A stretch of 64,000 nt of DNA from assembly GCF_000699445.3 (NCBI RefSeq), contig NC_067202.1, positions 3,779,429-3,843,428 of the forward strand, given 5' to 3'. Source of the stretch: Schistosoma haematobium (taxonomy: Eukaryota > Platyhelminthes > Trematoda > Strigeidida > Schistosomatidae). Shown piece by piece: positions 24,001 to 31,529 of this stretch; positions within the stretch are counted from its first letter, which is position 1, and each line of letters opens with the position of its first letter. The notes under the pieces were generated by a model. That model was not told where the DNA came from. It saw only the letters and a list, made by a program, of their open reading frames with translations, and made no database searches. The translations under genes were made by a program, and so were the position numbers.

Positions 24001-27000
24001 CATTAAAGCTTAAGACATGTAGTCGATAAGTCTTGTTAGATGAACGCTCAATCCGATTTCCTGGTCGCTTTTAATAACCTGAAGACTAAATCTACAGTTT
24101 TTTGATGGAGTCTTATTCTCTGAGCTAGATGGTTTGGTCGTGGAGCTTTCGCGATTATAAGAATACGCAAATAAGAAGGAAAACTCGTAAAGTTTTGTAC
24201 ATGTTTATATTATATCCTAATGAAGATTAAATTACGGGTAATTTCTGTGAACTATTAATAGACTAATATTACTGTATAACTATTCAGTCACTAGATTATG
24301 TATATTCATATCCCTCTTATTATAAGCTACATTATGATCTATAGACAATTATGATATGTTTACTTATTTTATTTATTTATTTATTTGAACACATAAACAT
24401 CTGTACAAAGAGGCACCAAATAGATATGCGCCACATAAATCATTCAATTTGTGTGAGGGCTGTGATACTGCCCGGGTGCCCAGACCTGAGCAGACGGTTT
24501 TCTTAGGGGGCCGGCCCCTCAAGCCTTCGATCTAAAGGTCTAATCCACAAGGCAGTGAAGTGACGTCAGGTTATGCAGTTCCTTGGTAACCGGTGACCAA
24601 CAATAGGTTTATATGTCATTTGTTTCCTTAGGATTCAACTCTCCTAAGTGAACCCTCCGTGTCCACCAATCCGGTTAAGGCGACGAATATTCGCTTTTCG
24701 TCCCCTCAGTTTCGTAAACAACAATAATGTTGCGAGCAGGCAGTGATTAGGACTTCCCTGGCAGAGGCTATATACGCGTGATCATGTGAGAGCATTTGGG
24801 GAAAGAGAGCTGACTCTCCCCACTCTCGGCCGTACAAGAGCATATGTTGATTACAGTCTCTCACGTTCACAGCTACCTATTGGCTTGATCTTGTACAAAT
24901 GTTAGTTCCTATTTTATGGTGTGATACAGTCTGTTTGGCTGGTACATAAATCAAGTAAGTATGTTTGACATGAATGAGTTGCTCAGTGGAAGGTGATATT
25001 GGTGTTCTGAACTCAACTGAAAAGGCTGGGAGGGAAAAGGGTCAAGATGGATGCTAGTTTGCTCATACTGGTCGATACATCATTGGTTTGGCGCAATGTT
25101 AAGATTGTATAAGTCATATTTCGATTGGCGAATAAATTACGTGATAATTAGCCAGGCTTAAAGTCACAACAGTTTACTTGTTAAATAAGTAGAAATTAAG
25201 TCACTAATTTGGTCGACTTGAGTGTTGGCTAGCAAGTCAAATTATACGGTTCACTAATAATAATAACTGTACTTAGTGTCAAATTACCTCTAGTTAATTA
25301 TAAAACATACCTAGCTTTTATGAATGTACATATTTTGTTACAAGAGATAAAGAAAATCACAATCAAATGAAGAGTTTTTTTTAAAAAGTTGGATAGTAGT
25401 GAGTACTGAAATCCAAAATGTTTTTTGATCTTCTTGGGATTAGTCTGTCAGATGTACTTGCCTCTCAATGATGCTCATCCTAATCAGGATACTTAGTAAC
25501 TTTCATTTGGAATGACCACTGCATTATTCAGTAAGTAACTGAGCCCAGATAAACAGTAACTTACTCAATAGGTATGAATGTATTAGTAAGGACCCGACCG
25601 TTGATGCTAACTTTACGTGGTGGTCGGGCTTGCCTATCGTGATTAATTAATCGAGCTATACTGGCTGGAACAATCGTTTCTCAAGGTCTTACCATGTCAG
25701 ACAGGTCGGTTGAAGAGCGGTAAGTCTAAAAGCAACAAACCCAAGGTCCGAGGGAAATATCGTTCTGCTGACTGTACAGACAGCAGTAAGGTGTTTCCTT
25801 CAGACCACCACCGTAGCAGCGATGCTGCCTTCCCATAAGGAAGGGTGGGGGTAGAAAATGTCGACCCTGAAAATGCATATGTCTTCTTATTCCACGGATT
25901 TCTGTCTCTGGCAATAAGGTCCCGCCAAGTTCGGAGCTGACACGAGAACTACTCACAAAAAGATTATGTGTGACCTGTCTGAAACAGTTGAACTTTTGGC
26001 ACTGGTATCACGCTCCCAAGTCACTAAGACCACCCTTAACACAATTTCCTTTTCAGGTACCTCTAGAAGAACCGTTCCACGGTGTGGGCAACCGGGAAGT
26101 GATAACCGCTCACATACCTCTAACAGCACTCAGGATCAGTAAGGACTTGTATTTCCTCGTTATTGATGATAACATTTGAAATCGATCAGTCTTGAACAAA
26201 ATTGACTCAGTATTATCATTTAGTTACCAAATATTTCAACGTTGAATAGTGGATGAAAATGGAATTACGAATTCAGATTCCGTCCTATTTCAATAGAAAC
26301 TGATCATTTTACATTCCTTAACATTAACAATGGGAACATACAAGCTTTATTTTATATCCCCTGTATATATATATATATTATTTTTAAAATATTTCAAAGA
26401 TTGAAATCATGAGTCAATTGAAGCTAGACCACCATGGAAAACCTCGAAGCACTGGACGGCCGTTCCGTCCTAGTATGGGACTCCTCAGCAGTGCGCATCA
26501 ACTACCCCGCACCCCAAGAGATTCGAACCCAAGACCCACCGGTCTCGCGCCAAGCGCTTAACCAACTAGACCACTAAGCCAACATCCAGTGGCGTTAATG
26601 TCTAGCTTCAACAAATTCAAGAAGTTGCGCCACCGTATACCATTTTCTTCAGTGAGTTGATTTCTCACAACCGACCTAGTTGAACCCCACTGGTAACGGC
26701 TTCTCACTAGGACTCTAGGAATATCTCTTGAAGTCAGTCACTAGTGAGCAGATGATTATTATCATAAGGGGTTTGTGGAGATTATAGAAATTTCACTGGT
26801 TGAAATCATGAGTCAATTGAAGCTAGACCGCCATGGAAAACCTGGAAGCCCTGGATAGTTGAGTCATGAATAGTTGATATCATGATTCAGTTGAAGTGAG
26901 ACCACTATGGAAAATGTGGAAGCACTGGACAACCATTTCGTCCTATTGTGGGACTCTTCAACAATAACATCATAATCTGATTTGTTTCACACCCATAATT

Positions 27001-27424
27001 TCTTATTAGAAAAGTATCTTTTCAAAATTTCATCAACACAATACACACACATATAAAGTTACATTTCAACAATAATTATATTATACTTACCTTCACCACA
27101 ATCAATCCCTTTGAAATCTGGTGTACAAATACATTTTGAATCATTTTCCTTTAAATTATCATTATTATTACTACTACTACTACTATTACTATGGGGATGA
27201 CGATCACGACGACATATTCCATTATTTAAACATGGTGGTTGACATATGCCAATTGGATTCATATCCATTGAATAAATTATTTTAGAATTAATTAATTTTA
27301 CAGGAGAAATTGTAGTCATTAATGCTGCTGCTGATGATGACGATGATGATAATTCAGCCCAAATAATTATTGGACATAATAATAAAGAGAAAATCAATAA
27401 ATGATCAATCATTTGTATTACCAT
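7029..27424 (-). CDS. EGF/SEA-like single-pass membrane protein, six exons, 386 aa
   Basis: Spliced minus-strand gene assembled from six exons whose GT-AG sites and phases all agree (1161 coding nt). Residues 5-23 form a hydrophobic signal peptide. EGF-like 1 spans C61-C109, with a Ser/Asn-rich loop of 26 residues between its third and fourth Cys. EGF-like 2 is C120-C151. Residues 154-285 look like a SEA-type fold, inferred from pattern only; no GSVVV autoproteolysis motif is visible. EGF-like 3 is C290-C333. A membrane helix covers about 337-360, then a basic cytoplasmic tail ends NYDI. The layout resembles SEA/EGF mucin-like surface proteins; a surface adhesion or receptor role is only an inference. 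Alternative start: Met5. No known gene name is recognised. Confidence 0.85.
7235..7480. repeat. H3 (Sm-alpha-type) SINE with inverted head; hammerhead mutated
   Basis: The hammerhead part lies on the minus strand (7250-7300) with CUGACGA intact but GAGA in place of GAAA. The tRNA-like head (TGGCTAAGTGGATAACG and GGATTCGAGTCCC) lies on the + strand at 7329-7390, opposite to the normal order. So this copy is internally inverted. It sits in intron 5, just upstream of exon 6. Confidence 0.65.
7850..8180. repeat. H1 SINE, inverted 3' fragment followed by a sense unit (foldback)
   Basis: 7850-7955 is the minus-strand 3' end plus ribozyme half. 7956-8180 is the + strand leader, tRNA head, ribozyme block and tail. 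The two arms (about 80 nt) are near-perfect reverse complements. The sense ribozyme has CCGAGGA and a changed cleavage site, so it is inactive. Confidence 0.75.
8285..8480 (+). repeat. H3 (Sm-alpha-type) SINE, degenerate hammerhead
   Basis: tRNA-like head CTGGCTATCTGGACTCAGTAA, then CAGGTACATCCAGCTG and a helix II like GUCC-AAAAUA-GGGC, GAAAC, and UGCGUUCUGUAUUCC. The catalytic box is CUGUCAA, so it is dead. The recognisable layout is that of the published S. mansoni Sm-alpha hammerhead. Confidence 0.7.
8480..9540. other. intron 5 stretch without recognised features
   Basis: A+T-rich sequence. No RT motif, LTR end or SINE block seen. Intronic to the EGF/SEA gene. Confidence 0.4.
9540..9720 (+). 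repeat. H1 SINE, heavily decayed
   Basis: Leader (TTGAAGTTAGACTTGTATACC), a tRNA-head remnant with AAGTTCAACTCCCAG, and TTGAGGAGTCACA remain. No GAAA box. Confidence 0.45.
9762..9908 (-). CDS. exon 5: EGF-like module 3 (calcium-binding-like)
   Basis: Acceptor TTTTCTACAG, donor GTAAGT, phase 1 at both ends, 147 nt. Cys 290, 297, 303, 313, 315 and 333. The HDPC start, NAKC and GTYICEC resemble calcium-binding EGF modules that sit next to membrane segments. Confidence 0.85.
10160..10530 (-). repeat. H2 hammerhead SINE; core intact, helix I weak
   Basis: Minus-strand ribozyme around 10188-10240: CUGACGA, helix II GUGC/GCAC with loop CACGUA, GAAA, and cleavage triplet GUC. Helix I has mismatches at its first and third pairs. 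tRNA-like head on the same strand (TAGCCCAGTGGTAACGTCTC; box B relaxed). Located in intron 4 in sense orientation, 290 nt upstream of exon 5. Confidence 0.7.
10640..10790 (-). mobile_element. RTE-like LINE A, isolated 5' UTR block
   Basis: Only the G/C-rich 5' UTR remains (CCGGTCTCAAGCCCAGATAA through CGCTAAAAAAACGCTAACTAG), ending in AAAAAAATTATTAAG. No coding part. Confidence 0.65.
11089..11545. repeat. block shared with 23012-23468
   Basis: About 290 bp of otherwise unique-looking DNA plus the start of the AAAT-tail element, nearly identical to the copy at 23 kb. The two 60-codon frames inside differ at two residues only. Confidence 0.8.
11345..11860 (-). mobile_element. AAAT-tail retroelement, 3' region
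   Basis: Shares blocks GTACCAATATTTATGTGTTC, CCCGGGTGCCCA-like and TCTTACTG-type motifs with the copies at 12.5, 23.3, 24.4 and 29.7 kb. This copy lacks the (AAAT)n tail and instead continues into the 290 bp block at 11089. Class uncertain. Confidence 0.55.
11870..11960 (+). repeat. H1 SINE 3' scrap joined to the AAAT-tail element
   Basis: Starts GGGATCGTGGATGGCCATCG, skips the ribozyme core, and continues through the H1 tail into the (ATT)n array. Confidence 0.55.
11961..12006 (+). repeat. (ATT)n microsatellite next to a splice donor
   Basis: About 15 units. It starts 28 bases into intron 4, past the exon 4 donor (12029-12034) on the minus strand. Confidence 0.9.
12035..12305 (-). CDS. exon 4: second half of the SEA-like region
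   Basis: Acceptor AATTTAG, phase 0 with exon 3; donor GTAAGT, phase 1. Encodes about 90 hydrophobic-patterned residues with two possible N-glycosylation sites (NLT and NSS). An (ATT)n array lies just past the donor, at 11961-12006. Confidence 0.85.
12470..12870 (-). mobile_element. AAAT-tail retroelement, fragment
   Basis: Same family as 24361. Includes GGGTGCCCAGACCGAAGCAG and the CTCTCATTTTCGTAAACAAC block. Tail not retained. Intron 3. Confidence 0.6.
12988..13342 (-). mobile_element. RTE-like LINE B, 3' terminal fragment
   Basis: Reverse-strand copy of the family 3' end, with tail remnants (AGTTAGTTAGTTGGTCAGTC) on the left. The C-terminal reading frame up to QWLET is present with breaks. 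Confidence 0.7.
13665..13995 (-). repeat. S-repeat, near full length
   Basis: Minus-strand unit running from ACATGTGGGGAAGATCG to GTAGCACACACCAC. Keeps an open frame with [24 protein letters not shown]. Also present at 19.7, 36.3, 38.7, 47.3, 54 and 56 kb. Confidence 0.65.
14140..14260 (-). repeat. H1 SINE, 3' half with ribozyme
   Basis: CUGAGGA, helix II GUUC/GGAC, GAAA and GUC are all kept, but helix I has a mismatch and helix III is short (A-U, U-G, G-C). Activity doubtful. Confidence 0.6.
14457..14493 (+). repeat. (TA)n then (GA)n microsatellite
   Basis: About ten TA units followed by GAGAGAGAGAGAGA. Intron 3. Confidence 0.85.
14755..15296 (+). mobile_element. RTE-like LINE A, 3' fragment
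   Basis: Begins [15 protein letters not shown], then LQLKI.WKSK and degraded RT distal domain ([12 protein letters not shown]). Ends CAAGTGAGTAAATAG. Antisense to the host gene in intron 3. Confidence 0.7.
15395..15640 (+). repeat. H3 (Sm-alpha-type) SINE, degenerate hammerhead
   Basis: tRNA-like head CTGGACTCAGTAACTAGGTG and box B remnant GAGTTCAAGTATC. Ribozyme block has CUGUCGA, helix II GUCC/GGGU, GAAA and UGCGUACUGUACUCC. Catalytic box mutated. Confidence 0.7.
15661..15825 (+). repeat. H1 hammerhead SINE, 5'-truncated, ribozyme intact
   Basis: The head is lost, but the ribozyme and tail (TGGTGGTCTAGCTTCATTTG) are well kept. Antisense to the host gene, between exon 3 and exon 4, starting 44 nt past the exon 3 donor. 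Confidence 0.8.
15694..15741 (+). ncRNA. hammerhead ribozyme (H1), core and helices intact
   Basis: CUGAGGA at 15701-15707, helix II GUCCU/AGGAC, GAAA at 15723-15726, helix III A-CGG/CCG-U and cleavage triplet GUC at 15732-15734. Helix I pairs GCUG with CAGU (4 bp including one G-U). Type I layout with an open helix I. The minimal helix III with a GGCC centre suggests activity as a dimer. Cleavage predicted after 15734. Confidence 0.75.
15870..15994 (-). CDS. exon 3: first half of the SEA-like region
   Basis: Acceptor TTTTTCAG, donor GTAAGT. Reads [15 protein letters not shown], then [20 protein letters not shown]. The pattern of a beta strand followed by 'F.D.SS.Y' and a helix is what SEA domains show at their start. 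The exon is flanked within 130 nt by two well-preserved hammerhead SINEs, one on each strand. Confidence 0.85.
16108..16158 (-). ncRNA. hammerhead ribozyme (H2), intact, sense in intron 2
   Basis: On the minus strand: CUGAUGA (16144-16150), helix II GUGU/GCAC with loop CAAAUA, GAAA (16126-16129), helix III ACCU/GGGU, and cleavage triplet GUC (16118-16120). Helix I pairs GUUCU with CAGGG (5 bp including G-U pairs). All invariant core bases are present. Orientation is sense for the EGF/SEA pre-mRNA, with cleavage 123 nt before exon 3. Confidence 0.78.
16482..16530 (+). ncRNA. hammerhead-like block (H2), marginal
   Basis: CUGACGA and GAAA are present. Helix II has a U-C mismatch at its base, an extra A follows GAAA, and the cleavage triplet is GUU before C. 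Probably inactive. Confidence 0.45.
16700..17600. other. intron 2 stretch without recognised features
   Basis: A+T-rich. No coding signature or named repeat seen, apart from short CAATG-type matches to H2 spacers. Confidence 0.35.
17600..17945 (-). repeat. decayed H2 scrap followed by H1 SINE, ribozyme inactive
   Basis: 17600-17710 resembles the H2 ribozyme side but is badly decayed. 17715-17945 is an H1 unit with head, box B remnant GGGCTCGAATCCC and leader. Its box reads CUGAGGG (A9 changed to G), which should kill cleavage. Confidence 0.6.
18040..18165 (-). CDS. exon 2: EGF-like module 2
   Basis: The acceptor is a polypyrimidine tract then TATTATAAG. The first two bases AG complete GAG (Glu112). 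Residues 120-151 show the exact EGF spacing C4C5C8C1C8C with KYGGTC. Donor GTAAGT, phase 1. 126 nt, a whole number of codons, so skipping would keep frame. Confidence 0.85.
18395..18500 (+). repeat. P-repeat fragment
   Basis: Matches one arm of the foldback at 36871-37314 (GTTCAGAAGAATGATGAAAA, ACTCCACGACCAAACC). A second fragment is at 24085-24160 on the other strand. Confidence 0.5.
18905..19371 (+). mobile_element. RTE-like LINE B, 3' end, young-looking copy
   Basis: Carries [20 protein letters not shown], then ...[20 protein letters not shown] and 3' UTR, with tail GCTGACTGACTGACTAAC. About 330 bp is almost identical to 21225-21555. Intron 1. Confidence 0.8.
19706..20264. repeat. S-repeat foldback: two units head to head
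   Basis: A plus-strand unit (about 19743-20022) and a minus-strand unit (about 20022-20264) mirror each other over about 240 nt. A third end piece lies at 19706-19742. Both units end in TGTAGTGAA at their outer sides and share GATTGATGATACATAC near the centre. Confidence 0.75.
20360..20530 (-). repeat. H3-like SINE, decayed hammerhead
   Basis: Minus strand has CUGAUGA, then GUUCC/AGGUC-type helix and CAAAUCGCG in place of GAAAC. Helix and core are broken. Confidence 0.5.
20690..21612 (+). mobile_element. RTE-like LINE B, longest copy in the window
   Basis: Frame pieces read [84 protein letters not shown], and the C-terminal [13 protein letters not shown]. This is the distal part of an RTE-type reverse transcriptase. 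Ends CTGACTGACTGACTG. Several stops and shifts. Intron 1. Confidence 0.8.
21615..22065. other. intron 1 stretch without recognised features
   Basis: A+T-rich, no named repeat or coding signal seen. Confidence 0.4.
22068..22245 (-). repeat. H1 SINE, ribozyme core intact, helix III flawed
   Basis: CUGAGGA, GUCC/GGAC, GAAA, and AUC as the cleavage triplet. Helix I is strong (GCACUG with CAGUGC). Helix III has a G-A mismatch. Head on the same strand; leader missing. Confidence 0.65.
22425..22690 (-). repeat. H1 SINE, near full length, ribozyme inactive
   Basis: Box reads CUAAGGA (G5 to A). Head and leader recognisable (TGGTTCAGTGATCTAGAAGG; GGATTACTTGAAGTTAAACA). Confidence 0.7.
23012..23468. 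repeat. block shared with 11089-11545
   Basis: Same 290 bp block plus AAAT-tail element end. Here the block is preceded by a tRNA-like head (GAATAGCTCAGTGATGATGTC), so the shared part may itself be a longer SINE-like unit. Confidence 0.8.
23270..23560 (-). mobile_element. AAAT-tail retroelement, 3' region
   Basis: Same blocks as 11345-11860; ends inside the element at CTTATCCACC. Continues into the shared 290 bp block instead of the tail. Confidence 0.55.
24085..24160 (-). repeat. P-repeat fragment
   Basis: Contains GATGGTTTGGTCGTGGAGCT, the reverse of the arm at 37265-37300. Confidence 0.5.
24202..25171 (+). mobile_element. solo LTR, interrupted by an AAAT-tail element
   Basis: Starts TGTTTATATT and ends GTCACAACA (TG...CA). 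Homologous to LTRs at 35552, 48421, 52350 and 62712. A nested element fills 24361-24841. Flanking bases (GTACA and GTTTA) are not a clear duplication. Confidence 0.65.
24361..24848 (-). mobile_element. AAAT-tail retroelement nested in the solo LTR
   Basis: Minus-strand 3' end with (AAAT)n tail at the left (24365-24385). ATATGTT flanks both sides (24354-24360 and 24842-24848), a likely 7 bp target-site duplication. Confidence 0.7.
25395..25600 (-). repeat. H3-like SINE remnant
   Basis: CATCTGACAGACTAATCC and a tRNA-head-like ATTCAGTAAGTAACTGAG remain. No functional ribozyme. Confidence 0.35.
25600..26135. repeat. unclassified, less A+T-rich repeat-like block
   Basis: Base composition is richer in G+C than its surroundings. 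The minus-strand frame 25726-25956 ([35 protein letters not shown]) looks like part of a retroelement 5' region, but I cannot place it. Confidence 0.35.
26395..26965 (-). repeat. H1 SINE tandem (full unit plus upstream partial units)
   Basis: 26395-26755 is a full unit. 26760-26856 is the 3' end of an upstream unit, head-to-tail with it; its 5' edge falls at the ribozyme cleavage site. 26863-26965 is a third, decayed piece. The full unit has perfect helices but GGAA in place of GAAA. Cleavage sites are 399 nt apart. Intron 1. Confidence 0.8.
27091..27424 (-). CDS. exon 1: signal peptide and EGF-like module 1
   Basis: The frame from ATG at 27424 encodes a signal peptide ([18 protein letters not shown]), a Ser/Ala-rich stretch and an EGF-like module with Cys 61, 65, 71, 98, 100 and 109. 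The motif CLNNGIC is typical of EGF modules. The donor is GTAAGT (27085-27090 on the minus strand), leaving one base of a split codon. The Ser/Asn repeat in the module comes from a TAC/ATT-rich tract, so it may vary in length. Confidence 0.85.
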
Positions 27425-27454
27425 TTATATAATTTATCAAATTCCCTTAAAATC

Positions 27455-27478
27455 CATCTATATATATATATATATATG
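27455..27478 (+). repeat. (TA)n upstream of exon 1
   Basis: About nine TA units, 40 nt upstream of the start codon on the minus strand. No clear promoter element seen here. Confidence 0.8.
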
Positions 27479-27950
27479 TAATCAATGAAGTAATAAATTG
27501 GATGAGATTCTGGTTAGATGAATGTTTGTGTTTGGTTTGTAGAATGATCAGCACTAGATCTAAGTCGTTGTCGTTGTTGTTGTTCGTGGTGGTGGTGGTG
27601 ATGACGATGATGATGATGATGATGGTGGTGATAGTGATTTGTTTGTTTTCTTTTGTTGACAACTAGAATGATCTGATCTTACTTTTTTTTTAAAAAATCT
27701 AATATACAAGTAATTCACATCAAATTATCATTTATGTTCAATAAATAATCTGAAATAAATAAACAAATTAATTAATGACAATTATAATATAATAATAGTA
27801 ATACTTATGAAGCCATTTGTTGTTCTTTCATATTTATTAACTAATCATGGGTGGAATAAAATAAACAAACTTTCTAAAAGAATAAAAACTCTTACAAATC
27901 AATACATAAATGGACAGGGAAGGGAGGAGTGTTGGATGGTGGCAACAAGA

Positions 27951-27953
27951 AAA

Positions 27954-27992
<39 letters not shown>

Positions 27993-27993
27993 C
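27951..27993 (+). repeat. (GT)n then (GA)n microsatellite
   Basis: About eleven GT and eleven GA units. Confidence 0.9.
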
Positions 27994-28289
27994 GAAACAG
28001 CACACTTTAATAAACAGAAGAAAGAAAATGTATAGGCGGAAGGTTTTTTGTCAATGAGAAAAAAAAAAACGACATACACACATACATATATATAGACATA
28101 CATTAGCACACAGACACAATTACATAGTTGTACAATAAGTAATTAATTACACGTTACACTGTTACTTTCTTTAAAATTTTCAAATGGATCAACCTTAATT
28201 AAATGTTCAACAATATAGAATTTAAACACAGTTATAACTAATGATTATTTTTTTTCTGAAGTACTCTTATTCTTCATAAATATTGATTA

Positions 28290-28465
28290 CCATAGTTGAT
28301 ATCATGAGCCAGTTGAAGTTAGACCACTATGCAAAACGTGGGAACACTGGACGGCCGTTTCGTTCTAGTATGGGACTCCTCAACAGTGGGCATCCACGAT
28401 CCTGTCTCGCGAGACTCGAACCCAGGACATATGAGTGTTGCGCGCGAGCGCCTACCTTCTCCTGT
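28290..28465 (-). repeat. H1 SINE, ribozyme inactive
   Basis: Box reads UUGAGGA (C3 to U). Helices otherwise good. Head partly replaced. Confidence 0.7.
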
Positions 28466-28716
28466 GCCGAGTTTTTTCTCTTACTACAATGAAATATACT
28501 CATTCACTCAGTCAGCAACAATGTAGAACTTCGTATGTAGGTACTTCAGTTCAAGTTGTCATACCACAATATCACAGAGGTATAATTGTAAATTCAAATC
28601 CCATAGTGGTAGAGGTAGTAAAAGTATAAGCAGTAATCGGAAAGGCTAGGGTTTGAATATGTTATTCAATAAATTTGGAAAGAGAAAAAAGAAAGGGACA
28701 TGAAGAATTCAGAAGA

Positions 28717-29068
28717 TTAGAATTTTGGAGAACACAAAGAGTGGATGCACCTGCGCCATTGCAAACGATTCTGAGCCATGTCATTCAGGGTCTCTAACCA
28801 TCGGTTGCTATCATCTCGCGGTCCCCAACCAGGTAGTCTACACCTACCAATATGACTCAGTCTACTTGTCAGTGACTTCATAGACTTGTGCCATGTTTTG
28901 GTCTGGCCGCCCCTGGCTTTCTTCCAATCTACTCCTATACAACAAAACATCGCACATCGAGGTAGTCGGTCGTTGGGCATACGTAACACATGTCCCAGCC
29001 ATCTCAACTGATGAAGTTTCACTACTTTATCAATTGATTTGCCATCCTAGTACCCGTTTTTTAACAAC
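28717..29068 (-). mobile_element. RTE-like LINE B, C-terminal RT domain with open frame
   Basis: A 101-codon minus-strand frame stays open: [56 protein letters not shown]. It is a diverged subfamily compared with 21 kb. Upstream coding remnant runs to 29068. Tail absent. Confidence 0.75.
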
Positions 29069-29694
29069 TGAGTTACTTACTCGGTAGTCTCAGGATGTAC
29101 GAGCAATGCTTCGAAGACACCTATGATCATCTCAGTGTTTGTTGATTTGGCAAAATAATATGAATCGATCCACTTATGTGCTGAATTACACGTTGTTTAA
29201 AACTGAATGAATAACTATAATGTTTTCGATTACCATATTCTACTGGTCATTAGTATTAAAATTCTTTCATGAAATACCATGTTTCTCATCATAAACTGAA
29301 GGTACAAATGACTTATTTATGCTTTATTCACTTAGGTATTAGAATATTGTAAGGTGTTTAAAATTGGTTGATCACTGAGAACTGACCAATGTCATTCATA
29401 TTAATTCTTTCAGTGCTAATCAGACCCTATCGATCAATGGTAAATATTTCAACCATATAGAAGGTTAATCACTGCTCGAATTGCTGGTTAGGAACGTTTC
29501 AGACTGTGAAGTTGAAGTACTAGTTCCTTCAAAACTACTGATACGAAATCTCGATTTAAAGTTTTCATTCGATTATCTTAACCACAAAACATTGAAATCT
29601 ATATTTATGCAAATCTATGGGTAAAGTGAAATACCAAAAACTGTTGTAGAAGTTGGAAATGACTAAAGTTTGCAAAGCTAGAGATTCATCAAGT

Positions 29695-30215
29695 GGTAGC
29701 CCCCAAACGCCCTGGTATGGCCGAGAGTGAGGAGGGTCCTCTCTCCCTCTCCAAATGCTCCCACATAGCCACGGGTGTATAACCTCTGCCAGGGAATTCC
29801 TACTCTCTGCCTTCTTAAACCACGGGTGTTATTTACGAAATTGAGAGGATGAAACGCGAATGTCCGGTGCTTTAACCGGGTTGGTGGATATGGAGGATCC
29901 CTCTACGGGAGTTCGAAAACCCTGATCCAAAACCAATGGTGTACATCAGCTCCAGAATCGTGAGGGAACAAATGGCGTACGAATCAAGTATTGGTCACCG
30001 GCTACCATGAGACTGCATCTCCTTACGATGCTCCACTGCTTTGTGGATCAGACCTTCAGGTCGAAGGCCCCAGGTGTGGCCCCGTAAGAAAACCACCTGG
30101 TTTGGGCACCCGGGTAGTATCACGGCCCTCATACATATCAAATGAGATCTGTGTGGCGCATATGTATTTGGTACCTCTTTGTACCAATATCTATGTGTTC
30201 AAATAAATAAATAAA
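29695..30215 (+). mobile_element. AAAT-tail retroelement, 3' end with tail
   Basis: Plus-strand copy ends TATGTGTTCAAATAAATAAA. An open stretch (29991-30206) ends [18 protein letters not shown] and reaches the tail. Best copy for defining the 3' end. Confidence 0.7.
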
Positions 30216-30219
30216 ACAA

Positions 30220-30810
30220 ACGAGATAATCAAAACTAGAGTGATTGACTAGTTTTTTTGGTATGCTCAAGTTTTATAAATTAGACACCTAAACTAAGAAG
30301 CTTTAATTGTGACTTTAAACAATATTATCAGAGTTGACTTCATGTAAATGTATGCTTTCACAAGCCTCGCATCAATTTCGCCCTTATACTCTTGTTTGTA
30401 AATGGTTGTTCATGTAGGTTTCATCGTCATCATTTGTCTTTATATTCAGAGTGACCGTATTGTTTAGTTGACCTCTGATTGTGTCATTGATTGACCTTTT
30501 ATTATATGTATTCAGCCTATAAATACGATTTGTAACTATCATACAATGCGTCTACAAGTTGCTATACTTCTTATGACAAAAGTTCTCTGAGGTAAAATGA
30601 AAAGTGATATTTTAGGGTCAATCTTTTTTAACCTCCTTCTTCCCTTGTAGGAAGGAAGTATTACTGTAAATGCTCAATGTTTAAGGCGAACAACCAACTG
30701 CCGTCACACTTCAGAATAGTAATAGCATAACTTCATCTTTAATTACTAAATTCACACTAACCACTTTTCAACCAACCTACCTGGTATGATAGGATCTAAA
30801 GGAACCAATA
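30220..30810. other. stretch without recognised features
   Basis: A+T-rich. No coding, LTR or SINE signature seen. Confidence 0.4.
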
Positions 30811-30814
30811 TTCC

Positions 30815-30981
30815 AACCAGTATACCAACTCCACCTGTAGCTCTTCTAGAGTTACTGCCGGTCCCAGGCCCGGGTAAAGGAGGAGAGTTGGGCATGGGGT
30901 TAGAGTCCCCATCCCATAGAAAACTATCTCGCTAAAAAAACGCTTACCAGAAGAAGTAAGTAAGCAAGTAAGTATACTATG
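30815..30981 (+). mobile_element. mini-element: LINE A 5' UTR joined directly to (TAAG)n tail
   Basis: ACTGCCGGTCCCAGGCCCGG through CGCTTACCAG, then GTAAGTAAGCAAGTAAG. All coding sequence is missing. Compare 40930, 62410 and 10640. Confidence 0.65.
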
Positions 30982-31251
30982 ATAAGGCTATTACAATGAG
31001 AGAACCCTACCACTATATAAAGGTATCACCCACAGTCGAGTATTATCATCAATAAGATTATACTTTAAGTCTATTCATACATATAAAATGATGCAAAAAA
31101 TAAAACTGTCAAACAACAACAACAACTGAATAAGCTAGTCAGCTACAAACACTCCTTAGGATAGTAATATAAATATCCTAACATTGAATGAATTTCTATC
31201 ATGCTTTACATGAACTAAATTATACAATCCATTTATACCTGTAGAGTCTCT

Positions 31252-31268
31252 CTCTTTCTCTCTCTCTA
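31252..31268 (+). repeat. short (CT)n tract
   Basis: Pyrimidine run after GTAGAGTCT. Confidence 0.7.
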
Positions 31269-31529
31269 ATAATCTAACATTAAAAATCAATATTTTATTA
31301 TTGATCTAAAAGTGAAGCTAAGAGAGATCTTAAAAATCAATATATTATTAAGGGTACTTATATAAAACTTTGTTTAGTCAGTTATAATTATTGATTATGA
31401 AATGTTTTTTTTAAAAAAAATTATTATCAATATTACAATTTCGATTAAAGAAATACTAAAAATGTCAAATGTTACTATGTACATCTTGTTGATTGTTTCA
31501 ACAACAAGTTATAAATTATTTCATTTAAG

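Noticed and set aside
27837..28109. 90-codon minus-strand frame with SLSLSLTHTHTH
   Set aside because: Translation of the (GT)n/(GA)n microsatellite; not a gene.
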